From: Sellimonas caecigallum
GTDB lineage: Bacteria > Bacillota > Clostridia > Lachnospirales > Lachnospiraceae
NCBI RefSeq assembly: GCF_019754295.1
Contig: NZ_VIRV01000008.1
Location: 43,205-107,204, forward strand
DNA length: 64,000 nucleotides
Direction: 5' to 3'
The notes below the pieces were generated by a model. The model made no database searches and was not told the origin of the DNA. It saw only the letters and a program-made list of their open reading frames with translations. The number at the start of each line of letters is the position of its first letter. Positions within the stretch are counted from its first letter, which is position 1. Positions 18,014-26,827 of this stretch are shown here, piece after piece. A program made the position numbers and the translations under genes.

Positions 18014-19330
18014 TTGCTGCAGACAGTCCGTAGGGCATTTCAGATTGAAGAGATCAGAAAAAGACTGTTCTTCACATTTTTGATGCTGATTGTAGTAAGA
18101 CTCGGCTCTGAGCTGCCTACACCAGGCGTGGATCCGACATATATCCAGGACTTCTTCGCGAGCCAGACCGGTGATGCATTTAACTTTTTTAATGCATTTA
18201 CCGGCGGTTCTTTCACGCAGATGTCGGTGTTTGCGCTGAGTATTACTCCTTATATTACATCTTCCATTATTGTCCAGCTTATGACCATCGCGATTCCGAA
18301 ACTGGAAGAGATGCAGAAAGAGGGAGAAGAAGGAAGAAAGAAAATGACAGCTATTACCCGTTATCTTACGGTTGTGCTGGCATTGGTAGAGTCCACAGCT
18401 ATGGCAGTAGGATTTGGACGTCAGGGACTTCTGATAGAATTCAACTTTGTGAACGCAGCGGTAGTTGTTCTCACATTGACGGCAGGTTCTACTTTACTGA
18501 TGTGGATCGGTGAGCGTATCACAGAAAATGGTGTCGGAAACGGTATTTCCATCGTTCTTCTTATCAACATCATTTCTCGTGTGCCAAGCGATTTTATTAC
18601 CTTATATGAGCAGTTTATCAAAGGGAAAAGCCTTGCCACAGGAGGACTTGCAGCTCTGATTATTTTGGCGGTTCTTCTTGTAGTCGTCGTATTTGTCATC
18701 GTCCTTCAGGACGCTGTTAGAAAAATTCCGGTACAGTATTCACAGAAAGTGATCGGAAGAAAGACAATGGGCGGCCAGACGACCAGCATCCCTCTCAAGG
18801 TAAATACAGCCGGCGTTATCCCGGTTATCTTCGCATCTTCTCTGATGCAGTTTCCGGTTGTCATCGCTGCCTTTCTTGGAAAAGGCAACGGCGACGGAAT
18901 TGGAAGCGAGATCCTGAAGGGACTGAGTTCCAACAACTGGTGCAACCCATCCCAGATCCAATATTCATGGGGGCTGCTCGTATATATTCTTTTGACAATA
19001 TTCTTTGCATATTTCTACACGAGTATTACATTCAATCCGATGGAGATTGCAAACAATATGAAAAAGAGCGGCGGGTTCATCCTCGGTATTCGTCCGGGAA
19101 GACCTACTGTAGAATATTTGACAAAGATCCTGAACAACATCATTTTTATCGGTGCCTGCGGACTTGTGATCGTGCAGGTTATCCCGTTTTTCTTTAACGG
19201 CGTCTTTGGTGCCAATGTATCTTTCGGAGGAACATCCCTGATTATTATCGTGGGTGTTGTTCTTGAGACGATCAAGAAAGTGGAATCTATGATGCTTGTT
19301 CGTAATTACAAAGGATTCTTAAATACCTGA
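18014..19330 (+). CDS. secY: Preprotein translocase subunit SecY
   Basis: SecY (438 aa) is the channel of the Sec secretion system in the cytoplasmic membrane, working with SecE, SecG and SecA. Ten membrane segments can be traced. Conserved parts include ELPTPGVDP after helix 1, the plug region following it, GGSFTQMSVFALSITPYITSSI, the cytoplasmic loop PVQYSQKVIGRKTMGGQ, and FNPMEIANNMKKSGGFI. It starts with TTG directly behind the rplO stop, using GAGGTGATC as binding site. A hairpin, CTCGCG (19340-19345) with CGCGAG (19357-19362), lies in the gap to adk. Confidence 0.98.
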   Translation: MLQTVRRAFQIEEIRKRLFFTFLMLIVVRLGSELPTPGVDPTYIQDFFASQTGDAFNFFNAFTGGSFTQMSVFALSITPYITSSIIVQLMTIAIPKLEEMQKEGEEGRKKMTAITRYLTVVLALVESTAMAVGFGRQGLLIEFNFVNAAVVVLTLTAGSTLLMWIGERITENGVGNGISIVLLINIISRVPSDFITLYEQFIKGKSLATGGLAALIILAVLLVVVVFVIVLQDAVRKIPVQYSQKVIGRKTMGGQTTSIPLKVNTAGVIPVIFASSLMQFPVVIAAFLGKGNGDGIGSEILKGLSSNNWCNPSQIQYSWGLLVYILLTIFFAYFYTSITFNPMEIANNMKKSGGFILGIRPGRPTVEYLTKILNNIIFIGACGLVIVQVIPFFFNGVFGANVSFGGTSLIIIVGVVLETIKKVESMMLVRNYKGFLNT

Positions 19331-19400
19331 TGATTTTAGCTCGCGGAAACCTTTTTCGCGAGTTAAAGTTCTATAAAGAGATATTATGGAGGGACACAAA

Positions 19401-20045
19401 ATGAAAGTGATTATGTTAGGTGCTCCGGGTGCAGGAAAAGGCACACAGGCGAAAAAGATCGCAGCAAAGTATGAGATTCCACATATTTCCACAGGAGATA
19501 TCTTCCGTGCGAATATCAAGGAAGGGACAGAACTTGGAAAGAAAGCAAAAGAGTATATGGATCAGGGCCTGCTTGTACCGGACGAACTCGTTGTAGACCT
19601 CGTAGTTGACCGTGTAAAGCAGGATGACTGCAAAAACGGATATGTTCTGGACGGATTCCCGAGAACGATCCCGCAGGCAGAAGCGCTTGATAAAGCCCTT
19701 GCTTCTTTTGGAGATAAGATGGACTATGCCATTGACGTGGAAGTACCGGATGAAAACATCGTAAATCGGATGGGCGGAAGAAGAGCCTGTGTCGGGTGCG
19801 GAGCTACATATCATCTTGTGTACGCGGCGCCGAAAGTGGAAAATGTCTGCGATACATGTGGGAAAGAGCTGATTCTCAGGGATGACGACAAACCGGAAAC
19901 AGTTCAGAAACGTCTCAATGTGTACCACGAACAGACACAGCCGCTTATCGATTACTACAAGAATTCAGGTATTTTAAAAGAAGTTGACGGCACTGTAGAT
20001 ATCGATGATGTGTTCCAGGAAATCGTGAAGATTTTAGGAGAATAG
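19401..20045 (+). CDS. adk: Adenylate kinase, zinc-LID type
   Basis: Adk (214 aa) balances ATP, ADP and AMP. The P-loop GAPGAGKGT is at residues 7-15, the AMP-binding region includes STGDIFR, and GFPRT follows. The LID holds two cysteine pairs (CVGC and CDTC), so it should bind structural zinc as in many Gram-positives. I use the ATG at 19401, seven bases after GGAGG, rather than the one at 19386. It is only two bases from map. Confidence 0.97.
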   Translation: MKVIMLGAPGAGKGTQAKKIAAKYEIPHISTGDIFRANIKEGTELGKKAKEYMDQGLLVPDELVVDLVVDRVKQDDCKNGYVLDGFPRTIPQAEALDKALASFGDKMDYAIDVEVPDENIVNRMGGRRACVGCGATYHLVYAAPKVENVCDTCGKELILRDDDKPETVQKRLNVYHEQTQPLIDYYKNSGILKEVDGTVDIDDVFQEIVKILGE

Positions 20046-20047
20046 AA

Positions 20048-20830
20048 ATGTCCGTTAAGATCAAATCAGCAAGAGAAATTGAATTGATGACAGAAGCGGG
20101 GAGAATACTGGAAAAGGTTCATCAGGAGCTTTCCTGTGCGCTTCACGCTGGCATGACGACCGCTGATATTGATAAGCTTGGGGAGGAAGTCATAAGGAGT
20201 TACGGCTGCGTACCTTCCTTCCTGGGTTATAACGGCTATCCGGCTTCCATTTGTGTTTCCATCAATGAAGAAGTAGTCCATGGGATTCCAAGCAGAAACA
20301 GGATCATAAAAGACGGCGATATAGTCTCCCTTGATGCGGGAGTGATCTGGAAAGGTTATCATTCCGATGCGGCAAGAACCCATGCAGTGGGGGAGATCCC
20401 AAAGGAGACGCAGGAACTGATAGCAAGAACGAGAGAAAGTTTTTTTGAAGGAATCAAATATGCCAGGGAAGGAAACCATCTGTATGACATATCGAAAGCC
20501 ATCGGAGAGTATGCCCGCCGCTTCGGGTATGGAGTGGTGGAAGAGCTGTGCGGACATGGCATCGGTACGAAACTCCACGAAGATCCGCAGATACCCAATT
20601 TCGAGATGCCAAGACGAGGCATAAAGCTGAAGGCAGGCATGACGCTTGCAGTTGAGCCGATGATCAATCTGGGTACGGCAAAAGTAAATTGGCTTTCTGA
20701 TGGATGGACCGTAGTCACAAAAGACGGAAAGCCGTCGGCGCACTACGAAAACACGATTCTGATCACAGACGGGGAACCGAAGATCCTGACATTGTCTGAA
20801 GATTCCGATAAAAAGGAGACAACATGTTAA
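20048..20830 (+). CDS. map: Methionine aminopeptidase, type I
   Basis: Map (260 aa) removes initiator methionine from new proteins. The five metal ligands can be read in order: Asp in SLDAG, Asp in HSDAAR, His in CGHGIG, Glu in AVEPM and Glu in HYENT. The length is that of the short type I enzymes. It overlaps the next gene by seven bases, in the classic secY-adk-map-infA arrangement. Confidence 0.97.
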   Translation: MSVKIKSAREIELMTEAGRILEKVHQELSCALHAGMTTADIDKLGEEVIRSYGCVPSFLGYNGYPASICVSINEEVVHGIPSRNRIIKDGDIVSLDAGVIWKGYHSDAARTHAVGEIPKETQELIARTRESFFEGIKYAREGNHLYDISKAIGEYARRFGYGVVEELCGHGIGTKLHEDPQIPNFEMPRRGIKLKAGMTLAVEPMINLGTAKVNWLSDGWTVVTKDGKPSAHYENTILITDGEPKILTLSEDSDKKETTC

Positions 20831-21072
20831 ACTACGAGACCGGGGCACTTGTTAAGTCCCTTGCAGGCCACGATCGGGGAAGACTTTATATTATAATAGA
20901 AGAGACAGAGGATTCCCTTTTCCTTACGGACGGAAGGCTTCGCCCGATGGAAAAACCGAAAAGAAAAAAGAAAAAGCATGTGCAGGTAATCTTAAAAAAG
21001 ATTGAGGATGAGGAATTTACGGATGAGAACATCCGGACATTCATAAAAAAATATCAGAGTGAAATCATGTAA
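20824..21072 (+). CDS. KOW-domain RNA-binding protein
   Basis: This 82-residue protein starts with a KOW-like segment (GALVKSLAGHDRGRLYIII, roughly residues 6-24) followed by a strongly basic stretch, PKRKKKKH, that would suit RNA binding. Similar small proteins occupy the same map-infA position in many clostridia, where they are annotated as L14e-like or KOW-domain proteins. It overlaps map by seven bases and lies 24 bases before infA. Association with the ribosome is inferred from domain and place only. Confidence 0.8.
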   Translation: MLNYETGALVKSLAGHDRGRLYIIIEETEDSLFLTDGRLRPMEKPKRKKKKHVQVILKKIEDEEFTDENIRTFIKKYQSEIM

Positions 21073-21096
21073 TTGTGAAGCAGAAGGAGGAGCAAC

Positions 21097-21315
21097 ATGT
21101 CAAAGGCTGACGTAATTGAAATTGAGGGAACAGTAGTAGAAAAATTGCCAAATGCGATGTTTCAGGTAGAGCTGGAAAATGGCCACCAGGTGCTGGCGCA
21201 TATCAGCGGAAAACTTCGTATGAATTTTATCAAGATTTTGCCAGGAGACAAGGTAACACTGGAACTTTCTCCGTATGACCTCTCAAAAGGAAGAATTATT
21301 TGGAGAGATAAGTAA
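21097..21315 (+). CDS. infA: Translation initiation factor IF-1
   Basis: IF-1 (72 aa) binds the 30S A site during initiation. The OB fold shows the conserved sequence [20 protein letters not shown] and the closing [22 protein letters not shown] precedes the ATG. After it comes a 168-base gap with a consensus promoter. Confidence 0.98.
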   Translation: MSKADVIEIEGTVVEKLPNAMFQVELENGHQVLAHISGKLRMNFIKILPGDKVTLELSPYDLSKGRIIWRDK

Positions 21316-21331
21316 AAAAATAAAAAAGTTA

Positions 21332-21360
21332 TTGACTTTCAAAGGCGACAGGGCTATAAT
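21332..21360 (+). promoter_or_regulatory. Internal promoter for rpmJ and the alpha operon genes
   Basis: TTGACT (21332-21337) and a perfect TATAAT (21355-21360) are 17 bases apart, just after infA. The following leader (about 21367-21483) has a long-range pairing CCGTTC (21369-21374) with GAACGG (21429-21434). Confidence 0.8.
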
Positions 21361-21483
21361 ATTAAATGCCGTTCGTGGGTGTAGTCTGCGCAGCGGCAGT
21401 ATCCATTGGAAAGTATCCGGAAAAACAGAACGGTAGTGTGTTTTATCCGGGACGGTTTAGCAGGTATGAAAGGAGGATTTGAC

Positions 21484-21597
21484 ATGAAGGTTAGATCATC
21501 AGTAAAACCGATTTGCGAAAAATGCAAAGTAATTAAAAGAAAAGGCAGTATCAGAATTATCTGCGAGAATCCAAAACACAAACAGCGCCAGGGTTAA
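21484..21597 (+). CDS. rpmJ: 50S ribosomal protein L36, zinc-binding type
   Basis: L36 is the smallest ribosomal protein, here 37 residues, and is too short for many gene finders. It binds zinc through Cys11, Cys14, Cys27 and His32, all present, so this is the C+ form. AAAGGAGG stands before the ATG. It has its own upstream promoter and is followed by a structured gap of 272 bases. Confidence 0.97.
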   Translation: MKVRSSVKPICEKCKVIKRKGSIRIICENPKHKQRQG

Positions 21598-21636
21598 TTT
21601 GGACTGAATGTAGATTGGAATTGAATTAGGCGGCTG

Positions 21637-21817
21637 ATAGCATGACACGCCAGGAAGTGTGTAGTGCTATTTTAAATATACAAGGACACCTGAGACGAGT
21701 GCTCCATGTATATTGCTTCTAATACCGGCGGTCATTAACCGAGAGGTTGCCGGAAAGGGCATATTAGCATACCGGATATGCCTGGGCGTAAATGTATTCC
21801 GTCAGATACAGACGCCC
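21637..21817 (+). promoter_or_regulatory. Five-hairpin structured RNA before rpsM
   Basis: Five stems follow one another: ATAGCA (21637-21642) with TGCTAT (21665-21670), enclosing ACAC/GTGT; ATATACA (21676-21682) with TGTATAT (21707-21713), enclosing CAC/GTG; CCGGC (21725-21729) with GCCGG (21749-21753), enclosing AACC-GAGA-GGTT with a GNRA tetraloop; GGCATAT (21758-21764) with ATATGCC (21776-21782); and GGGCGT (21784-21789) with ACGCCC (21812-21817), extended inside by TGTAT/ATACA. There is no T tract, and the rpsM binding site lies about 40 bases further on. It is most likely a ribosomal-protein-binding leader. Confidence 0.65.
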
Positions 21818-21869
21818 CAGTTAAAGACAATATGAAACAGAAAACGATTGAAAATGGAGGAAAACAAGA

Positions 21870-22238
21870 ATGGCTCGTATTGCAGGTGTTGATTTACCAA
21901 GAGACAAACGTGTTGAAATCGGTCTGACTTACATCTACGGAATCGGAAGAGTAAGCTCCAACCGTATCTTAAAAGATGCAGGAGTAAATCCGGATACAAG
22001 ATGCAGAGACCTGACAGATGAAGAAGTAAAGAAGATCAGTGCAGTGATCGATGAGACACAGACAGTAGAAGGTGATCTCAGAAGAGAGATCGCTCTGAAC
22101 ATCAAGAGATTACAGGAAATCGGATGCTACAGAGGAATCCGTCACAGAAAAGGACTCCCGGTTCGTGGACAGAAGACAAAGACAAACGCAAGAACAAGAA
22201 AAGGTCCGAAGAGAACAGTGGCAAACAAGAAGAAGTAA
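21870..22238 (+). CDS. rpsM: 30S ribosomal protein S13
   Basis: S13 (122 aa) contacts S19, 23S rRNA and P-site tRNA. The start [20 protein letters not shown] and the C-terminal [19 protein letters not shown] are diagnostic. It follows the structured gap; a GC-rich hairpin (CCCC/GGGG near 22251-22264) lies before rpsK. Confidence 0.98.
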   Translation: MARIAGVDLPRDKRVEIGLTYIYGIGRVSSNRILKDAGVNPDTRCRDLTDEEVKKISAVIDETQTVEGDLRREIALNIKRLQEIGCYRGIRHRKGLPVRGQKTKTNARTRKGPKRTVANKKK

Positions 22239-22298
22239 GATGATAACTTTCCCCGCTTTGGGGATCAGTACAGAAAACAAGAAAGTAGGTTAGTTTAA

Positions 22299-22694
22299 AT
22301 GGCAAAGAAAGTTGCAAAGAAAGTAACAAAAAAACGTGTCAAGAAAAACGTTGAACATGGACAGGCACATATCCAGTCATCTTTCAACAATACAATCGTT
22401 ACATTGACAGATGCTCAGGGAAATGCTTTATCATGGGCAAGTGCCGGCGGTCTGGGATTTAGAGGTTCAAGGAAATCTACTCCATATGCGGCTCAGATGG
22501 CAGCAGAAACTGCAGCAAAGGCAGCATTAGTACATGGTCTGAAATCAGTAGACGTTATGGTAAAGGGACCAGGTTCAGGTAGAGAAGCAGCGATCCGTGC
22601 ACTTCAGGCATGCGGAATCGATGTAACAAGCATCAAAGATGTAACTCCGGTACCGCACAATGGTTGCCGTCCACCAAAACGCAGAAGAGTCTAA
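22299..22694 (+). CDS. rpsK: 30S ribosomal protein S11
   Basis: S11 (131 aa) forms part of the 30S platform at the mRNA exit. Conserved [20 protein letters not shown] and the end [24 protein letters not shown] sequence are present, after a basic lysine-rich N-terminus. Sixteen bases separate it from rpsD. Confidence 0.98.
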   Translation: MAKKVAKKVTKKRVKKNVEHGQAHIQSSFNNTIVTLTDAQGNALSWASAGGLGFRGSRKSTPYAAQMAAETAAKAALVHGLKSVDVMVKGPGSGREAAIRALQACGIDVTSIKDVTPVPHNGCRPPKRRRV

Positions 22695-22710
22695 TTAGGA
22701 GGATAAGAGC

Positions 22711-23304
22711 ATGGCAGTAAATAGAGTTCCAGTTCTGAAAAGATGCCGTTCCCTTGGAATGGATCCGATTTATTTAGGAATTGATAAAAAGTCTAAAAGA
22801 CAGTTAAAAAGAGCAAACAGAAAGATGAGCGAGTATGGTCTTCAGTTACGTGAAAAACAGAAAGCAAAATTCATCTATGGCGTTCTGGAAAAACCATTCC
22901 GCAACTACTACAAAAAAGCAAAACAGATGAGCGGTATGACAGGTACAAACCTGATGGTTCTTCTGGAAACAAGACTTGACAATGTAGTGTTCCGTATGGG
23001 ACTTGCTAGAACAAGACGTGAAGCAAGACAGATTGTAGACCACAAACATGTGCTTGTAAATGGAAAACAGGTTAATATCCCGTCTTACCTTGTAAAAGCC
23101 GGAGATGTGATCGAAATCAAAGAAAAGTGCAAAGGTTCTCAGAGATATAAAGATATCCTTGAAGTGACAGGCGGACGTCTTGTACCGGGATGGCTGGAAA
23201 TCGACACAGAGAATTTAAAAGGAACAGTAAAAGAGCTTCCGACACGCGATGAAATCGATGTACCGGTTGACGAAATGCTGATCGTCGAATTATATTCTAA
23301 ATAA
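22711..23304 (+). CDS. rpsD: 30S ribosomal protein S4
   Basis: S4 (197 aa) starts 30S assembly and in several bacteria represses its own operon. The S4 RNA-binding domain (LDNVVFRMGLARTRREARQ, about residues 90-108) is clear. It lacks the N-terminal zinc cysteine set, with only Cys12 in that region, so it is the zinc-free form. Here rpsD is in the alpha operon, as in Gram-negatives and many clostridia, unlike B. subtilis. Confidence 0.98.
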   Translation: MAVNRVPVLKRCRSLGMDPIYLGIDKKSKRQLKRANRKMSEYGLQLREKQKAKFIYGVLEKPFRNYYKKAKQMSGMTGTNLMVLLETRLDNVVFRMGLARTRREARQIVDHKHVLVNGKQVNIPSYLVKAGDVIEIKEKCKGSQRYKDILEVTGGRLVPGWLEIDTENLKGTVKELPTRDEIDVPVDEMLIVELYSK

Positions 23305-23343
23305 TAACCCGTAAAACGTGCTAATAGCAGGAGGGAACTTATA

Positions 23344-24303
23344 GTGTTTGATTTTAATAAACCGAATATCGAAATCACAGAAATGTCAGAAGATAAAAGA
23401 TATGGAAGATTTGTCGTGGAACCGCTCGAAAGAGGATACGGAACGACATTGGGTAACAGCCTCAGAAGAATTATGCTGTCCTCCCTTCCGGGCGCAGCCA
23501 TAAGCCAGGTAAAGATCGACGGCGTTCTTCATGAATTTAGTTCCATTCCGGGTGTGAAAGAGGATGTAACCGAGATTATCATGAATCTGAAGGCATTAGC
23601 TATTAAAAACTCTTCAGAAACAGATGAACCGAAAACAGCTTATATTGAATTTGAAGGAGAAGGTGTTGTAACAGGCGCTGATATCCAGGTTGATTCCGAT
23701 ATTGAGATCATGAATCCGGATCTGGTAATCGCGACACTCAACGGCGGAACAGACAGTAAGCTTTACATGGAACTGACGATCACAAAAGGCCGCGGTTATG
23801 TAAGCTCAGAGAAGAACAAGACTGAAGACCTTCCGATTGGAGTCATTCCGATTGATTCCATTTATACACCGGTAGAGCGCGTAAATCTGACTGTTCAGAA
23901 CACTCGTGTCGGACAGATCACGGACTACGACAAGCTGACTCTGGATGTATACACAAATGGTACATTACTTCCGGATGAGGCGGTAAGCCTTGCTGCGAAA
24001 GTACTGAACGAACATCTGAAACTTTTCATCGACCTGTCAGAAGTAGCACAGGCTGCGGAAGTTATGATCGAAAAAGAAGACGATGAAAAAGAGAAAGTGC
24101 TTGAAATGAGCATTGATGAACTTGAACTTTCCGTTCGTTCCTACAATTGCTTGAAGAGAGCCGGAATCAATACAGTGGAAGAACTTACAAACAGAACTCC
24201 TGAAGATATGATGAAAGTACGTAACCTGGGACGCAAGTCTCTGGAAGAGGTACTTGCAAAATTGAAAGAACTCGGCCTGGAATTAAGCCAGGGCGAGGAG
24301 TAA
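23344..24303 (+). CDS. rpoA: RNA polymerase subunit alpha
   Basis: RpoA (319 aa) dimerises to start RNA polymerase assembly; its C-terminal domain binds UP elements and activators. It starts with GTG after GGAGGG. The N-terminal domain includes [25 protein letters not shown], and the C-terminal domain [13 protein letters not shown] and [11 protein letters not shown]. The last codons (GEE) lie inside the first unit of a tandem repeat that continues into the intergenic region. Confidence 0.98.
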   Translation: MFDFNKPNIEITEMSEDKRYGRFVVEPLERGYGTTLGNSLRRIMLSSLPGAAISQVKIDGVLHEFSSIPGVKEDVTEIIMNLKALAIKNSSETDEPKTAYIEFEGEGVVTGADIQVDSDIEIMNPDLVIATLNGGTDSKLYMELTITKGRGYVSSEKNKTEDLPIGVIPIDSIYTPVERVNLTVQNTRVGQITDYDKLTLDVYTNGTLLPDEAVSLAAKVLNEHLKLFIDLSEVAQAAEVMIEKEDDEKEKVLEMSIDELELSVRSYNCLKRAGINTVEELTNRTPEDMMKVRNLGRKSLEEVLAKLKELGLELSQGEE

Positions 24304-24440
24304 AACGACTGGCCCTGGCGCTGCCGATTGAACTGCTAATGTTCAAGCGGCTTCCAAAATGGGCGAGGAGTAAAACGACTGGCTCTGGCGCTGCCGATTG
24401 AACTGCTAATGTTCAAGCGGCTTCCAAAATGGGCGAGGAG
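24291..24440 (+). repeat. 70-bp tandem duplication after rpoA
   Basis: The 70-base unit 24291-24360 is repeated at 24361-24430 with one difference visible (GGCCCTGG against GGCTCTGG), and the first ten bases, GGGCGAGGAG, occur a third time at 24431-24440. The first copy begins in the last codons of rpoA, so each unit carries a copy of the rpoA tail. The spacing and near-identity point to a recent tandem duplication. Confidence 0.9.
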
Positions 24441-24456
24441 AAGGATGATCTGCCGA

Positions 24457-24506
24457 TAAGACCGAAGATGCGCGGTGGAGCATTTGACTAGTAAGACCGA
24501 AGATGC
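24457..24506 (+). repeat. Short direct repeat, period 35
   Basis: TAAGACCGAAGATGC occurs at 24457-24471 and again at 24492-24506, 35 bases apart, half the period of the repeat just upstream. It lies 36 bases before rplQ. Confidence 0.8.
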
Positions 24507-24541
24507 ATAATCAGATGTAAAAAATTTGGAGGAAACACAAA

Positions 24542-25069
24542 ATGGCAAAATATAGAAAGCTTGGAAGAAGAAGCGATTTAAGAAAAGCTTTACTGAGAAA
24601 TCAGGTAACAGCTCTTCTGAATAACGGAAGAATCAGAACAACAGAAGCAAAAGCAAAAGAAATCCGTAAAATTGCAGAAGGACTCATCGCTTTAGCTGTA
24701 AAAGAAAAAGACAACTTTGAAGAAGTGACAGTAAAAGCAAAAGTTGCTCGCAAAGACGCAGAAGGAAAGCGCGTAAAAGAAGTTGTTGATGGAAAGAAAG
24801 TAACTGTTTACGATGAAGTAGAAAAGAAGATTAAAAAAGATCTTCCATCCAGACTTCACGCACGCCGTCAGATGCTCAAAGTACTCTGCCCGGTAAAAGA
24901 AGTGACAGACGGAAAGAAGAGATCTGCAAAAGAAGTAGATCTTGTAAATAAAATGTTTACAGAAATCGCTCCGAAGTATGTTGGACGTAACGGTGGTTAC
25001 ACAAGAATCGTTAAGATCGGACAGCGTAAAGGCGATGCTGCAATGGAAGTATTCATTGAATTAGTATAA
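24542..25069 (+). CDS. rplQ: 50S ribosomal protein L17, long form
   Basis: L17 sits near the tunnel exit. The core is standard: YRKLGRRSDLRKALLRNQVT at the start and GGYTRIVKIGQRKGDAAME at the end. At 175 residues it is about 50 longer than the E. coli and B. subtilis proteins because of a lysine-rich insertion at roughly residues 68-105 between the first domain and LPSRLHARRQ. The insertion is in frame and resembles its surroundings in codon use, so it is probably a lineage feature. It is the last gene of the cluster and is followed by a terminator. Confidence 0.97.
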   Translation: MAKYRKLGRRSDLRKALLRNQVTALLNNGRIRTTEAKAKEIRKIAEGLIALAVKEKDNFEEVTVKAKVARKDAEGKRVKEVVDGKKVTVYDEVEKKIKKDLPSRLHARRQMLKVLCPVKEVTDGKKRSAKEVDLVNKMFTEIAPKYVGRNGGYTRIVKIGQRKGDAAMEVFIELV

Positions 25070-25077
25070 GAATGATC

Positions 25078-25109
25078 AAAAGAGATGCTGTAAGGCATCT
25101 CTTTTATTT
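25078..25109 (+). terminator. Terminator of the ribosomal cluster
   Basis: AAAAGAGATGC (25078-25088) pairs with GCATCTCTTTT (25095-25105) around TGTAAG, followed by more T residues. Confidence 0.9.
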
Positions 25110-25127
25110 TGCGCAAGAATGCTCATT

Positions 25128-25952
25128 TTATGATTCTCTGACATAGAACATGATTTTTGTAATATATTCATTCTCATCACGGGAGGTAATGTAATCGTTG
25201 ATGCAGAACTCATAGGAGTCTGACAGGATTTCCAGGGAATGAGAGCTGCAGTAATCAAGCAATCTCTCATAGGAGTGGCCTATGGAAAGATAATCTCCGA
25301 TATGGTAGATACTGGCGCAAAGTCCACCGGGAAGACGCCTGATATTGCTGACATGGTCAGTTTTTTCGATAGGCAAGAATGCCTGTGTGGCTTCCGTGAA
25401 ACGACCTTCTCTAATGTGATCAAAAGGAACAATCACTCCGCATTGAAAAAAGATGGGGAGCTGCTTTTGAAAAGAGTCTGAAAAGCATTTTTTTGTGGCA
25501 ATACTGATTTCCCTCAGTGTATATGGTTTATCGACGGCCCGAAAAAGAATATATTGTTCTTCGGTCTTTTCTACAATTACCTTGTTCTCTTTTTCTCCGC
25601 ATGTTCTTGCAGCTTCCATCTGATCGCAGCGGTGCTGTACTCTGCTCCGGATCAGACGAAGTTCATGTATTTTCTGATCGATAACGGTAAGCTGTTTCCG
25701 CAAAGCAAGAAGACTGCTGTCAATGGTATAATGCTGCATATGTTCTTTGATCTCACTCAGGGAAAAGCCAATTTTTTTCATGATCAGAATGGTGTCCAGA
25801 TAGTCGATTTGGCTGGAACTATAGTACCGATATCCGTTGTTGGGATCCACATAGGCAGGGCGGAACAGACCTATCTTATCATAAAAGATCAAAGTCTGTT
25901 TTGATATATTCTGATATTTGGATACTTCGCCGATCGTAAATAAATTATTCAT
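25128..25952 (-). CDS. MerR family regulator with GyrI-like effector domain
   Basis: A 274-residue regulator. The N-terminal winged helix (FTIGEVSKYQNISKQTLIFYDKIGL, residues 5-29) and the following NGYRYYSSSQIDYL segment are those of MerR proteins of the BmrR/BltR type, then comes a dimerisation coiled coil (about residues 75-115), and a C-terminal half resembling GyrI-like ligand-binding domains that sense hydrophobic or cationic drugs. No cysteine cluster suggests metal sensing. It diverges from a YitT family gene, and the MerR-type promoter between them reads toward that gene. Confidence 0.85.
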   Translation of the reverse strand: MNNLFTIGEVSKYQNISKQTLIFYDKIGLFRPAYVDPNNGYRYYSSSQIDYLDTILIMKKIGFSLSEIKEHMQHYTIDSSLLALRKQLTVIDQKIHELRLIRSRVQHRCDQMEAARTCGEKENKVIVEKTEEQYILFRAVDKPYTLREISIATKKCFSDSFQKQLPIFFQCGVIVPFDHIREGRFTEATQAFLPIEKTDHVSNIRRLPGGLCASIYHIGDYLSIGHSYERLLDYCSSHSLEILSDSYEFCINDYITSRDENEYITKIMFYVRES

Positions 25953-25962
25953 AGTGCACCTC

Positions 25963-25993
25963 TTGACAATATAGTAACTATATCCTTTATTAT
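25963..25993 (+). promoter_or_regulatory. MerR-type promoter and operator
   Basis: TTGACA (25963-25968) and TATTAT (25988-25993) are separated by 19 bases, too long for normal sigma-70 use. The spacer contains a perfect 15-base palindrome, ATATAGT-A-ACTATAT (25969-25983). This is the standard arrangement in which a MerR protein untwists the spacer to activate transcription of the downstream gene. Confidence 0.85.
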
Positions 25994-26028
25994 ACCCTTA
26001 TAAACCAAAATTACAAGGAGGTTTTATT

Positions 26029-26703
26029 ATGCCTGAAAAAAGGCTGACCAAACTAACACATAAACTGACAGATGGATTATCTTTAAAGAGAGTCGTTTTT
26101 ATCTTGATAGGAGCCATGATCTGTACTTTTGGAATCCACAATATTCATCAGCAAAGTGGCATTACAGAAGGTGGAGTAATCGGAATGATGCTTCTGACAG
26201 AGAACTGGCTTGGTCTTTCGCCGGCTCTGATCACACCGATATTGGATATTTCCTGCTACCTTCTTGCTTTTAAGTATCTGGGCGGAAGATTTATCAAAAT
26301 ATCAGTTGTGTCGACGTTGAGCGTTTCTTTGTTTTACAAAATATGGGAGCTTTTCCCTCCGATGCTTCCGGATCTCTCAGATTTTCCTTTAGCTGCAGCG
26401 GTAGGAGGCGGAATTTTTGTGGGAATTGGCGTCGGAATCATCGTCCGTCAGGGAGGATCAAGCGGCGGCGACGATGCGCTGGCCCTTACAATTTCACATG
26501 TGACGCACTGGCGTCTATCCCGAGCATATCTCTTTACGGATCTCACGGTATTGGGGCTTTCACTGACGTATATTCCATTGAAAAAAATCATTTTTTCAGT
26601 TATTACGGTTACGATCTCGTCTTATCTGATTGATCATGTACAAAATTTTGTGTTTGACAAAAAAAGAAGCTCTACCTGCAAGAAGGAAAATATGGTGTCA
26701 TAA
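26029..26703 (+). CDS. YitT family membrane protein
   Basis: A 224-residue integral membrane protein with five or so hydrophobic segments and the YitT family pattern: GITEGGVIGMMLL near residue 45 and the glycine-rich VRQGGSSGGDDALAL near residue 140. It lacks the extra cytoplasmic domain of longer YitT proteins. Function is not known in the family; drug or small-ion export is a guess that would fit control by a BmrR-like regulator. It is preceded by AAGGAGG and ends in a basic, lysine-rich tail. Confidence 0.82.
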   Translation: MPEKRLTKLTHKLTDGLSLKRVVFILIGAMICTFGIHNIHQQSGITEGGVIGMMLLTENWLGLSPALITPILDISCYLLAFKYLGGRFIKISVVSTLSVSLFYKIWELFPPMLPDLSDFPLAAAVGGGIFVGIGVGIIVRQGGSSGGDDALALTISHVTHWRLSRAYLFTDLTVLGLSLTYIPLKKIIFSVITVTISSYLIDHVQNFVFDKKRSSTCKKENMVS

Positions 26704-26827
26704 CAGATAGGTATAGTACTATATGGCGCTGAGCATTTCATAAAATGCAAAAGAAAAGCCAATCTATTTACACAAAAAAAAGTTAGAAAAAACATGTTCT
26801 TTGGAGAAAATGTGGAAAAAAATTATT

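Noticed and set aside
24291..24506. Possible CRISPR array
   Set aside because: There are only two contiguous 70-bp units with no unique spacers and no cas genes, so it is a tandem duplication.
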